DNA of 64,000 nt from Azadirachta indica (Eukaryota; Streptophyta; Magnoliopsida; Sapindales; Meliaceae). Below, one piece after another: positions 10,058 through 21,231 of the stretch; the first letter of the stretch is position 1, and the number at the start of each line of letters is the position of its first letter. The stretch is taken from NCBI GenBank assembly GCA_022749755.1, contig CM040449.1:186001-250000 (forward strand), given 5' to 3'. A model generated the notes under the pieces. The model saw nothing but the letters and a program-made list of their open reading frames with translations. It searched no databases and was not told the DNA's origin. The translations under genes and the position numbers were made by a program.

Positions 10058-13000
10058 GAAAGCCAATGCTCTTAACACCTGAGGAGTCAATTGAAATTCA
10101 AGTATGTACATTCGTTTTGTTCATTTTGGTTATTCTTTGGCTTTGCTCTTATGGCGTGGGTTTCCCAATGTTACATGTATTATGCTTGGCAAAGTTTATA
10201 ATCAGTGATATATAGTCTTTTGAAAATCTTATCTGCTAATAGGGAGTACACTGTTTTACCACCACTGATATGCAGTCTCCTCACAATCTTATCATTTGAA
10301 GCAGAGTAAATTTAAAAAAAAAAAAATTAAAGAAAATGTGTAGATGACCAAGTTCAACTGCTTTAGGCATATGATTGTCAACTTTTTTACTTTCATACAT
10401 CTATAGACAAAAAAATCCTTTAAGTGGAAACATGGTGGTCACATGATAAGCACTATTTTAAACAAATTACGTGCTTCTTTTCTTTTCCTAAAGGAGCCCC
10501 TTCCACCTATCTTTTCCCACATGGCACTGAATAGATATGACGTGTGAAACACTAGTCAGCGCAAGATAAAAGTTTCAAAAGCTTGCATGCAGTCAAGCTT
10601 TTTGTTTCTTAAGTGCTTACCATACACATCTTCTGTTCTGCTTATGATTGTGCAGAACAGAATCGGAGCAGATATAATTATGGCTCTTGATGATGTAGTG
10701 AAAACTACCATTACTGGTCCGCGAATTGAGGAGGCCATGTATCGCACGCTTCGTTGGATAGACAGATGTATAGCAGGTAGTACTTATTGTCTAATATACA
10801 GGATTGTTGCAATATGTAATGCTTGATGTCATTGGTTAGATAATATTTATCTGCTGGCATGTAACCCTTTGAACTGAATCCTTCTGTCTAAAAACGTATC
10901 AACTGGCTATTTCTAATCATGCCTCAACACTAATGTTTTTGATCAGTTGCTTAAACATTTTGCTGGATTCACTTTTGTGGACAGCTCACAAAAGACCACA
11001 TGAGCAGAACTTATTTGGTATTGTACAAGGTGGTTTGGATCCTGTGCTAAGGTGAATCTCATTTTTAATATTATTTTGCTGCTTTTAATTTCCTGCACAT
11101 GCATCTTTTTACTAATCCTTCCTGTTTGTTACCATAATTTATTGTAATCAGGGATATATGTGTTAGAGGCTTGGTGGATCGAAATTTACCTGGGTATGTG
11201 CACTTAAAATTTAACTCTCTTAATATGTGCCCTTTACAATGTGAAGAGGTTGAACATTATACATCTTTTGAGGTGGAGGATAATTTGCTATTGGGTTCAA
11301 TATTGGAATTTGCAACTTACAATTTTCTTCGACCACTTTGTTTTGTTCTTTCCCTTAAATTTTCACAGTTGTTCATTGTTTGTTTAGTCCCCTAATATTT
11401 GAATTATTGTCAATTGAGTTGTCAGTTTCCAGTTCACATTTCTGTTTACTGTCATTTAAGATTAGACTAATTAGTTATGGCCTTGGCCTGAAATTTCTAC
11501 CATTGGGTTGATTTGATCAGGAGAATTGACCCAGTTTACTTCTGTCACAGCTATGCTATTGGTGGTCTTGCTGGCGGGGAAGATAAGGATTCCTTTTGGC
11601 GTGTCGTTGCTCAGTGTACTGCTGCACTGCCTGAAGATAAACCACGATATGTTATGGTACAAATGACCTATATTATTTTCTCTCTACACCTACAAACTAA
11701 TCTCATATTCCAATGAATAATGTGCTTCTTCTATTTGATATTTATGACGATTGAACATATACTATATTTCAGGGTGTTGGGTATCCACTGGATATTGTAG
11801 TTTGCAGTGCTTTGGGTGCTGATATGTACGACTGTGTTTACCCCACTCGCACTGCTCGTTTTGGCACTGCTCTTATACCTGAGGTGATATGTTCTTTGCA
11901 ACTAGTTAAAATATATTGGGTCACAATTGTTGAAATAAAAATTAATGAAATTGTGACTTTTTTAAAGTATAATCATAATTACATATACTAAAAGAAATAA
12001 ACAAAAAATACCTAATGTATTGTCTTCCTTAATTGTAATGTACTAGTAACTTCCAGTTTAATTTATTATTTGTAGAATTTGCTTCATTAAAGTAGAGATT
12101 GTTTATGTGTTGATGCTAATTTGTGTGTATTTTTAGTTTTCTTGACAAGAAATTGGATTTATGCTTATTTTGCAGTTGCTCATTCATCTTAGTGCTTCAC
12201 TTAAATTGAGTTTGTCCTTCTTAAAAGTATAATTGACCAAGTATTATATAACGAATTTTAACATAACTTTTATGGGATATGTTCAACATGATGACCCCAT
12301 ATGATGTTGACAGCATCCCACTACATGCACAAGTGAATATTGAGTTCACCAGAAAGAATTCCCCATTTTGAATTTTATACTATTTGAATGCTAAATGCAG
12401 GGAGTGCTGAGACTCAAGCACCAAGAAATGGCTGATGATACACGGCCCATTGATCCTACATGTGCTTGTACGGTATGCTTCTAACTGGAAGATCATTCAT
12501 TATAGAGATTTATCTGTTATTTCTGTTGTCTTCTATCCGAGCATTATTCTGTTTGGCACTGTAGGTTTGCAAGAATTATACAAGGGCCTACATTCATTGT
12601 CTTGTTACAAAGGATGCTATGGGATCTCAGCTTCTGTCATATCACAATCTGTATTATATGATGCAGGTAGAACCTGTTGATATGTAATAGGAGGATTCTC
12701 CTAACCTTTGCTGTTTTTGTATTTGTGATTTAAAGTTTCTTCTCTTCTAATTGCAGCTTAGCAGAAATCTACACTCATCAATAGTTGAAGGAAAGTTTCC
12801 AGAGTATGTTTGCAATAATCTTTGTTCATATTTCTCCCCCTCTGCTCCCTTGACTTATTATAATCTTTGTTTATATTTCTCCCCCTCCGCTCCCTTGACT
12901 TATTTTAACCGTTTGTTTGTTGAATGAAGAAACTTTTTGCTAATCAGTATGTTACAGATAGTTCCTGACTTAAATCAATGTGGTTGAAATTATCTTATGT

Positions 13001-13353
13001 TGTTCCCCTTTCTCCTTTTGCAGGTTTGTGTGCACATTTCTGCAGAAAATGGTAATTTCCTGCATTATTGGCTTTTATATTTCCTCCCTTTACCTCCTTC
13101 TTTATTGCCTATGTATTCACAGTATCTCTAGCAATTAGCTATTGTTGTGTATTCTGGTTCTGTATAAATATATATATATATATATATTCTCAAGTATGCG
13201 AACCTGGATTTTGTTAAAATGTGGATTACAATTTGGACATCCAAATTGTCAACTTAAACAAATCTGATATTCGAGTTGCAGGGTCCACATTTTGTTAAAA
13301 GTCTGAATTGTGGTCTGCATTTTGTTATTCTCGAGATGCCTACATCAGAAAGG

Positions 13354-13392
<39 letters not shown>

Positions 13393-14367
13393 GATAGAGA
13401 GAGAGAGAGAGAGAGAGGGTTGGGGGGGTGTGGTGGAGATCCATAACCCCTTAACTTTGCACATTTTTTTTTTACATTATTTGTAGACCATTGGATTTAA
13501 GCATTCTTAATAGTGGAATTAAATTGACACATATATTTAATGCATAATTAATGCATATGTTAGATGCAATTTCTACTATTAAAAGTACTTAAATTCAATG
13601 GTTTACAAATAGTGTACAAAATTGTGTAAAATTAAGAGGCTGTTGATCAGTCCCTTATAGATATATATAAACGATCATTCTTTGATAATGAGCCATGGAA
13701 CTGAAATCGTTGTGCTTCATGTTGACATTTATCTTTTCAGCTGACATGATCAAGTTGATTTAATAAAAGACAATGAATTGAGATGCATTGAATTATTGTG
13801 ACATCCTTATTTTTGTAAAACAAGGACATCCTTCTTAGAGAAGAATTATATGTATAGTTGTCTATTGTTCAACCAAATCCAAAAGCCATTGGTGTTCCTG
13901 CAGTTGTTGACTTCTTGGGACTGTAGTGTTATAATCTTCAAACTCACTAAATGCTTTAGTAATCTTAGTGGCAAAACTTATTTTTTCACTCTCAATCTAT
14001 GTATTGATGCTATTTGCATTTTAGTGATTGATATCAAAATGAAGTTGCCATTTAACGAAGTCAAGCCTTACAGGCATGGTACTAGAGGCAGAAATTCTAT
14101 CCTACCTTTAGCTACTGCTGGCTAACAAATTCTTTCTTTGACTGTTAGGCTGGTGGGGCTGGAGTGGGTAGATCTTAGATTTGAATCTCACCTAGCATAA
14201 AGACGGTGGTATTATTGAGCTGTCACACTGTGGACATTAACTAGAAAGTTATTGAACCTTATGATGGCTTTATTTTCTTTGTAGTTTCCCAAGGTGATGT
14301 CCCTGAATGGGTCTGCAATGCCATGGAGGTTGCTGGAATCAACATCTCTTCCTGCTGTTCATCCTGA
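10058..14367 (+). CDS. Queuine tRNA-ribosyltransferase catalytic subunit (TGT/QTRT1), left copy, 5' partial, last exon frameshifted
   Basis: Exchanges guanine-34 for queuine in tRNAs with GUN anticodons; the eukaryotic enzyme works with an accessory subunit. Eleven exons are visible: 10058-10101, 10656-10776, 10985-11051, 11152-11203, 11551-11656, 11773-11883, 12401-12472, 12565-12666, 12757-12803, 13024-13051 and 14285-14367, all with GT-AG borders. They total about 277 codons. Signatures in order: [11 protein letters not shown] and [27 protein letters not shown] (substrate loop), [18 protein letters not shown] with the nucleophilic Asp, and the zinc site CACTVC...YHN. Roughly 120 N-terminal residues are lost in the gap. 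In the last exon CCCAAGGTGATG has one G fewer than the right-arm copy, so the expected [14 protein letters not shown] ending is lost and the frame would run on to 14566. Identity is firm; whether this copy works is doubtful. Confidence 0.88.
12815..12904. repeat. 45-bp tandem duplication in a TGT intron
   Basis: Two adjacent 45-bp units, 12815-12859 and 12860-12904, differ at two positions (TTCAT/TTTAT and CTCTG/CTCCG). They lie just inside the intron after the exon ending at 12803. The same pair is present in the mirror copy near 53505-53592, so it predates the separation of the arms. Confidence 0.8.
13358..13420. repeat. (TA)n(GA)n microsatellite
   Basis: A compound microsatellite, about 20 TA units with one CA interruption, then about 12 GA units and a G-run. 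Another TA run lies at 13166-13187. It sits in the last TGT intron; the mirror is near 52992-53054. Confidence 0.85.
13430..13665. mobile_element. Foldback MITE in the last TGT intron
   Basis: About 235 bp that fold on themselves: the first half (ATCCATAACCCCTTAA, ACATTATTTGTAGACCATTGG, AATGCATAATTAATGCAT) is the imperfect reverse complement of the second half (CCAATGG/TTCAATGGTTTACAAATAGT, TTAAGAGGCTGTTGATCAGTCCCTTA). The fold centre is near 13545. It has no coding content and is flanked by TA-rich sequence, so a TA target duplication is possible but cannot be read. The structure is that of a hairpin MITE. An identical copy lies in the mirror arm. Confidence 0.65.
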
Positions 14368-17110
14368 GATTAGAGTTAGAAAAATACGTCAAGAAATTAT
14401 CGACTCTTACATATCCACTTCAAAGAAATCTAATTTACAGGTGACAACATGGTGGCATAAATTTTGTAGCTCATATGCTGCCTGCTTAGGAATTAGACCC
14501 CATTGGAAATCTCTTTTTTTGTTTTGCTTCTTATTTGTTTTTCTTAATTCATTTCTTGTCCAATAGCTAGGAATTATAGCCCATTGAAATATATCCTTTT
14601 TAGTTCCCCTTAATTCATTTTTCTCATACGATTACTAGAAAAATTTTGATGGCACTTGTCCTTAAATATGATTAATGAAGAGCTATTTATCGTTTCATTT
14701 GTTTACACCATATATGTTTCTTGAACAAAAGTGTAATGTAAGGCAGTTAAGAAAATACTACATCAGGTGATGCAAAATTCAAATTGTTTTGAATTTTGAT
14801 TTGAAGCACTCAAGCATGACAGTTCTCTCCTCTGTGTGTCTCCCTCATCACACACACTAAATATATTATCATTCTGAATTATCGCATCTCTCTTTAGTTG
14901 TGCTGCTCTGTAATGGTACTGACAACTTGCAAATGGCAAGACTAAAGCCTTGTATGAAGCCATGGATTATGCATGATTTATGGAACTACCTTTCGAATCA
15001 ATGTATAACTGAGACAGATTGAGAAAGTGAAGAAATCTAAAATGAGTGTCTGTCGGAAGTAAAACAAGTTGAGGACAGATGAAAAAGAATTGCCAGCTTT
15101 GCCCTATTGACCATTGTAGCTTTTCTTGCAGGCAGTAACCGAGTAGTGTTGTCTGACAATTCACGGTCCAGGTAAATGCCTTTATGTTACATCGGCCAAA
15201 CTTTTCTGAAATTAACATAAGTGGCCAACTGAGTGCGATAATTTCTGTGAAAGCATGAATTACTCTGCAGGATCCGGTGAAATTTTCCAGTTGGGAAGCA
15301 AAATCTACGAAAGTCATGAGACTTTAGGCATTGTGAATGTAAATTCTACAGTGTAAAAAACACACGTTCACTCGCAGAGTAACCAATCTTTTGAAACATC
15401 AAACATGTTTATACAATCTTACCAAACTCCTTGTGCCAATTATTTCCTTTTGATTAGATTGGTGTGCACAAGAAAGTCAAGAGATTCTCTATACCCTTTA
15501 CTTTTCAACCCATCTTTGGTATAGCTTTCCAAAACGAAAAGCAAAAAAAGCTGCCTATTTCCTCTGGCCTCCGTTGCCCACTCTCCCAAATCTCTCCCCT
15601 CAAGTCCCTCTCTACACACAAACTCACATACATGCACAAGCGCAGAGCAGGCAGTTCCCCACCTACTCAAAATCTGTTTCCCAATTTCTTTATCTTCATA
15701 TTAATCTTTTTTTGCCATTCTCAAACAACTTCTATAGTGTCCATGTGCCACAAGTAAATAAAGTATGCATCACTTTCCTTCTTCAAGAATGAATTTTAAT
15801 AGATGTTACAAAGCTACATAACATGTTTGTTATCCATCAATTTCGAGACGCAGCTGAAATTTATCAGCACCCTTTTACAAGAATTGGACAACAAGCTCTC
15901 TAAAAAAGCCATGTGAAGAAATTGCTATATTTGAAATGGGGTTGCTCTCTTGAATGATCTCTGAGATTTCAGGTTTCAACGTTGTAGGGCTTGCCTTTCC
16001 TTACAAGTAAAAATAAATAGACGTATACCTACAAGAGGAAGCTCCATATCCTTTTGTTTATATCTACTTCCATCGAGATTCCAAAGATCAACAAGATTAT
16101 GAAAAGCCACAATCCATATCCGCATCAAAATCGTGTGTTGAATAAGTTGTACAGCTTTATAGACTACAGTAATTGAAAATGTAGCTTGATCGATTGGCTA
16201 TCCAGCCTTCAAGCTGGTGAGCTTGACCGCCGACATGTTTGAGTATTGCAAGTCTCTAAATACCTATTTACTGTACTCTATCAAATCCAAAGGTCGGTGC
16301 AAAAACGCCATTGCCATTTTTAATTTATTATAAATAAGTAGACAAATACTTCCATAATATCCAGAGGCCGTTCAATCTAATTTTTATAACTTGTGAGACC
16401 AGAAAATACGTGTGATTCACGATACTTGACTCTTTAATTCAAAATACCTGTCTGAAATGTGGATATGAATATGATACAGTGTTTGAATTTCTTTATGGTT
16501 CAACAGTGGGTTCTGTTGGGAGGGACAGGCAAAGGCATAATAAATAAATATGTTTTCATTAGTTATGTAGGATTTCATGTGCTTTCATCCCCCAATCTCT
16601 ATCTTTCCAATTTAATGTTGAGCAAACCTAATAAATTACGAAAAGTACCTTTTAATACTTCTGTTTTCCATGAAAATTCTGACACACACACCTTGCTTTG
16701 CGTTATTTTTCCTTCATAAAACACAAATCTATCTTTCTGGCAATTATAATGTGATGATTGTTGAATGCAGTAAGACATAATAGATGCTTTGACTAGAGTC
16801 TATGACTATGAAGCTTTTCAATAAGTCATTTCAAACAATATTTCAACAATTTAGAGTTCCATTCTCACTGTTCCCTTCCAATGTTTCTTACTCCCCTGTT
16901 TGTGAAATAAAAGAGAGACCATTCTCTCACCACTTCTCTGTGGTAACATAAAATTGATTGTGTACAATGCATTTATAAAAACTTTATTGGATAATTTACA
17001 AATGTCATCATGAAATTGAAGGGTAAAAATTTTTACAAAGGGAAAAGAAAAAGAATCCAAGTTTGTGTCACATGTTAAATCATCTTAACAGTCCTCATCG
17101 GTTAAGTTGG
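14368..17110. other. Intergenic region between TGT and HD-Zip genes
   Basis: Contains the probable TGT 3' UTR and then non-coding sequence up to the HD-Zip promoter. Open frames at 14763-15317 and 15440-15792 overlap on both strands, lack motifs, and change with composition (15550-15720 is pyrimidine-rich). I see no supported gene. Confidence 0.45.
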
Positions 17111-17114
17111 GGCG

Positions 17115-17122
17115 TATATATA
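17115..17122 (+). promoter_or_regulatory. TATA box of the left HD-Zip gene
   Basis: GTATATATAAC lies about 390 bases before the HD-Zip ATG at 17510, leaving a long 5' UTR that includes pyrimidine-rich and poly-A stretches and may hold an intron. This is the best TATA match upstream of the gene. Confidence 0.45.
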
Positions 17123-17509
17123 ACTGCTTTGCTGATCCTTAAGCAAGTTCACTGTATGTAGTGTTTTTTTTTTTCCCTACCCTCTATCTCTTTCTCTCAT
17201 TGTTAAGATTGATTCAAAGAAGAAAAAAATATCTGAAAGAAGTATTTTGATTAGAATTCAGTCTTTTCTGAGTTTGTTTGCTTTAATCAAAAGGTGGCTT
17301 ATATTTTGTAAATCTTTAGAGTAGAATTTGCTTCATTCTTCCTTTCTCAACTTGATGCTAAACTGGTTATGTCTTTTACAGCAATTCCATTCGGTTATAG
17401 TAATTCTTGGAAATTGGCTCCCGTAACAATTACCCCCAAAGAAAAAAAAAAACTGCTTCAGCTCCAGAAGTATCAGAAAGAAGATCCGCTCAGGTTTCTT
17501 ATTTGAGTT

Positions 17510-18785
17510 ATGAAGCGTTTCAGCTCCTCAGATTCCTTGGATGCACTGTTCTCTGTCTATCAATCTAAAGGTAAACATAATTCAACTCTATAATAATCAT
17601 TAACCTTTGTTGATTTAGCCCTGCAAATGTGTTCACCCTGTGAACTTGTAGCTTTAAGTTGATTCTCCATTTAGTTGCAGGGTATAATTTTTCCTGAAAA
17701 ATTACGAACATGCAGCCAGAAGATTGTATTAGGATTAGTTCCATTTGAGGTGAAATATTTTGTTTGCGAGGTCTGAGACAAAAGCAATTTTCCTATACTC
17801 TATTTCTTTTGTTTCTTGCTTTTTCTCTGCAGTCAAATTGAGAATTAAATTAAAATTTTGCTTAGACTTTCCAAACAGAAGCACCTTTTCTGCTTCTGCT
17901 TTTCTTTGTATCTCATGCTAATATCAGTAACAAACGTATGGAATCATGTTCATGTAGACAAGAAGAGTCCAAAGAACAACCAAATTTACAGTAGAGAGTT
18001 TCAAGCAATGATAGACAGCTTAGAAGAAGAAGACTACAGAGAGGAAGGTAGCCAAGCTCCAGAAAAGAAACGGCGATTAACTCTGCAACAAGTTAAGGCC
18101 TTGGAGAAGAATTTTGAGGTTGACAACAAGCTAGAGCCAGAGAGAAAAGCCAAATTAGCAGAAGAATTAGGCCTGCAACCACGGCAAATTGCTGTTTGGT
18201 TCCAAAACCGTCGTGCTCGTTTGAAGAGTAAGGAATTGGAGCGAGACTATGGTCTTCTCAAAGCAAATTATGATGCTTTAAAGCTTGATTACAATACTCT
18301 TGAACAAGAAAATGAAACACTTGCGGCAAAGGTATTTTCATTGTACATATTGTTAAAGTTTCAGCTTAATTCCATTGGTTGCTTTCGTATTTATTTAAAT
18401 TTTGTGTTATTTTGTTTTTGATTGGCAGATAAGAGAATTGAAAGCCAAGCTTTGCAAAGAAAATGTAGACAGTAGCCATGCTGTTAAAGAAGAGGCCCCT
18501 GTTTCAGAGCAGAGTAAAAACCAGGATCTATGTGATAATGCAAATGCTCCGTTATTAATATCACCAGCTTCTTCTTCTTCACTTTTTACTGGCTCTTCTT
18601 CCTCTTCACATTCACCGATCAATTGGGTTCAGTTTTCTGATTCAAGAAGAATACCGAGTGGGGCCTATCAACAGCCTCATTTTCTGAAAGTTGAAGAGCA
18701 AAGTTGGTTTAATTCAGAGGATTCCTGCAATTTCTTATCAGTAGATCAAGCGCCTACTCTTCAGTGGTACTTCACTGGGCAGTAA
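17510..18785 (+). CDS. HD-Zip class I transcription factor (ATHB5/6/16-like), left copy
   Basis: Nuclear DNA-binding factor; class I HD-Zips bind CAATNATTG-type sites as dimers and often act in ABA, stress or growth responses. Exons 17510-17570, 17958-18331 and 18429-18785 give 263 residues. The [15 protein letters not shown] start matches the MKR.SSSDSL N-terminus of the ATHB5/6 group. The homeodomain is about residues 56-112, with WFQNRRAR at 101-108. Leucines at 114, 121, 128, 135, 142 and 149 form a six-heptad zipper. A Ser-rich region follows, and the protein ends in a Trp-containing acidic tail (LQWYFTGQ). The residue after RRAR is Leu-109; class I proteins usually have Trp there (RARWKTKQ). 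The ATG was chosen because the first exon joins in phase and restores the conserved N-terminus. Confidence 0.9.
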
Positions 18786-21200
18786 ACTACTGAAAATTCT
18801 CCTTAAACAAAAAGAATAATAGTATAGTTTCAAGTTTTGTAATCTGGCTTTAAGTTATATTCCCAAAATGTCAAAAAAATGTATCCAGTGAACTCTATGC
18901 TAAAAAATAGCATTACTCGCAACAAGTACCAGCAAGGTAGCAGTTTGATACGTCTCTTATTAGATGGAGTAAAAATCCAGCGCCTCTATGATAAGCAAAC
19001 TGATATTCAATATTGTTTCTGTTCAAAAGTTCTTCAACAAATAAACGCTGGGAATTTGCTAAGTTTTCCGTGGAAATGCAATCAAATGAGCTGTGCAACA
19101 ATAGTTTGTAAAAACAAGTGGTAAATTTTAAAAACTTTAAAGAAGGTATGGAAAGCTGTTTTCCACTGAAACTCTATCATAGTTGTGGGCGGCTATCAAA
19201 TTCATGTGGTTGGTAAAAAGCGTATCCTCACCGGTAGCTAAATTGAATTGCAAGAGCCGACACTACAAGCAAGAATTTGCCACACTAGTAGTGTACATAA
19301 CAAAAGAAAAGCTCTTTTGAACTAGTGGCACCACTTTCTGCATTGACTGCACTACGCCCAATACATACTCCCCCACCATCCCCCCGAGCAAGGTGACATA
19401 AAAAAAAACTTCTATTAGCCATTAACATCTATTTCATTTCATCGTTAATCACCTACACTATTCATTTACTTGCACACAACAGGCTAATTACATTAAAACA
19501 GTAGGTTAAACCCAAAACCACCCGGTTGGCGTGATGAATACTAAAGCAGTTGAACAAGTGGAGACGAAGAGGACAAAAGTCTCTTTCAATTGTGTTAATA
19601 GTTACTGGCAATGGTGGGACTGAGAGATGAAGAAGGAGAATAAAGAAAATGACTGGTGTATTGTGTGTGGGGGTGCGGGTGGGGGGAAAGAGACGGGAAA
19701 AAGCTAGGTGAATGACGAGAGTCATAGATAGCTCATTTTCCAAAGTCTTTTTCTTTTTTTTTTTTATATGTTGTCAGAAGTTAGACCCCACTTGTCATCA
19801 ATCTTTGACTCTTTTTACTACTGCTCTGTGCCAAGGGAATCTAGCTATTCCTCTAGGCTTCATTTTCCCCATTTGATGACGTTTCTTCTTCACCTTCTTC
19901 AATCATTGATTCTTTCTGTGCATCTCCAAAAACCATCCTGATTCCTAGCAATTCATCCTTATACCATGATCTACGAGCACGAGGAATGTTTTCAAGCTTC
20001 ACTTACATTCATCCCCTTCTTTTTCTTTGTTACATAAATTTATAATATGATTTGCAATATATTTACATATTTATGTGTATCTGTTCCTCGGTTTACAGAT
20101 ATCATGAAACTGTTAACGCCAAGTGAATAAATAGTTCAAGTCAAGCAAATTGTCTTTACTTGAGACAATTAAAAATTAAAGCACTTATATTTTCTACCCG
20201 AACATGAGAAATTTGCAACTTGCAAGAAAGATTAGTTAAGAGACAAAAACCCAAGTTGTTGATTCATCATTCATCTGTCCTCATTTTGCTGCTTACTCGG
20301 ATTTGAGCTTATCACTAGACAATAGAATTCATCATCAAGTATATACTTCTGAGGATATTTTTTTGGGAATGATACGTTTCAATTCAATTTTAAATGTAAA
20401 ATATTCAAATTGTTTGATAAATATTTATTTTTTTTATTTCATGTCTAAAATTTAACGTCAATCAATCATAACACTCAACATTCCGATCCACCAATAAAAG
20501 TGAAAGTTGTGACTTTAATTTCTAAAGTTAAGTAGCTTTTTCACTAGTATTAAATATTAATAAAAGAAAAAAAAATTCTCCCCAAAAAATTAGTGTTTAC
20601 TTGTAAGCACGTTTATTTTTTTATGTCAAATTTGAATGTCTAAAATATGAATAAATCTGAATACATAAATCAAATTCTGAATAATATGTTTATTTTTTTT
20701 TACTTATAACTTTTGAAAACTAGTAATTTTATCTATCATCAAATAAATAAATATAAATTTTACACAAAATTTATATAGATTGTAGACTTTATGGTTAAGT
20801 TAAAAAATTTAACTTATTTTATTTAGACATAAATATCAAAATTTTAATATTAAATTAAAAAATAAACACTTTTAAAATATATTCATAACTAAAAATAAAT
20901 TAAATTGAGACTTCAAATTAAAAAATAAATAAACACTAAATATATTCTATAAAATAAATAATTTACCCAATTAACAACTTAAAACTTTTCGCATAAAAAT
21001 TAAAAGCTTGAATATAAAATTTGAAACAATTAACAAAACACTAGAGTTAGAAGACAAAACGTGGAAAACCTAACCTACAATTTAAAACATAAAATCCAAA
21101 TTTAGAAATTTTATATATATGTAATAGTCAATCCCATTAAATGGAATTAATAATTTTTATTTATCATTTATTTGCACGATAACTTGTAGTTGTGTGGGGT

Positions 21201-21231
<31 letters not shown>

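Noticed and set aside
14150..14265. Possible tRNA-derived SINE or tRNA-like box B (GATTTGAATCTC)
   Set aside because: Box A is weak, no cloverleaf can be drawn and no poly-A tail or target duplication was seen.
15440..15792. Overlapping open frames of 72-97 residues on both strands
   Set aside because: No motif in any frame; pyrimidine-rich composition alone keeps them open, and they sit between two clear genes.
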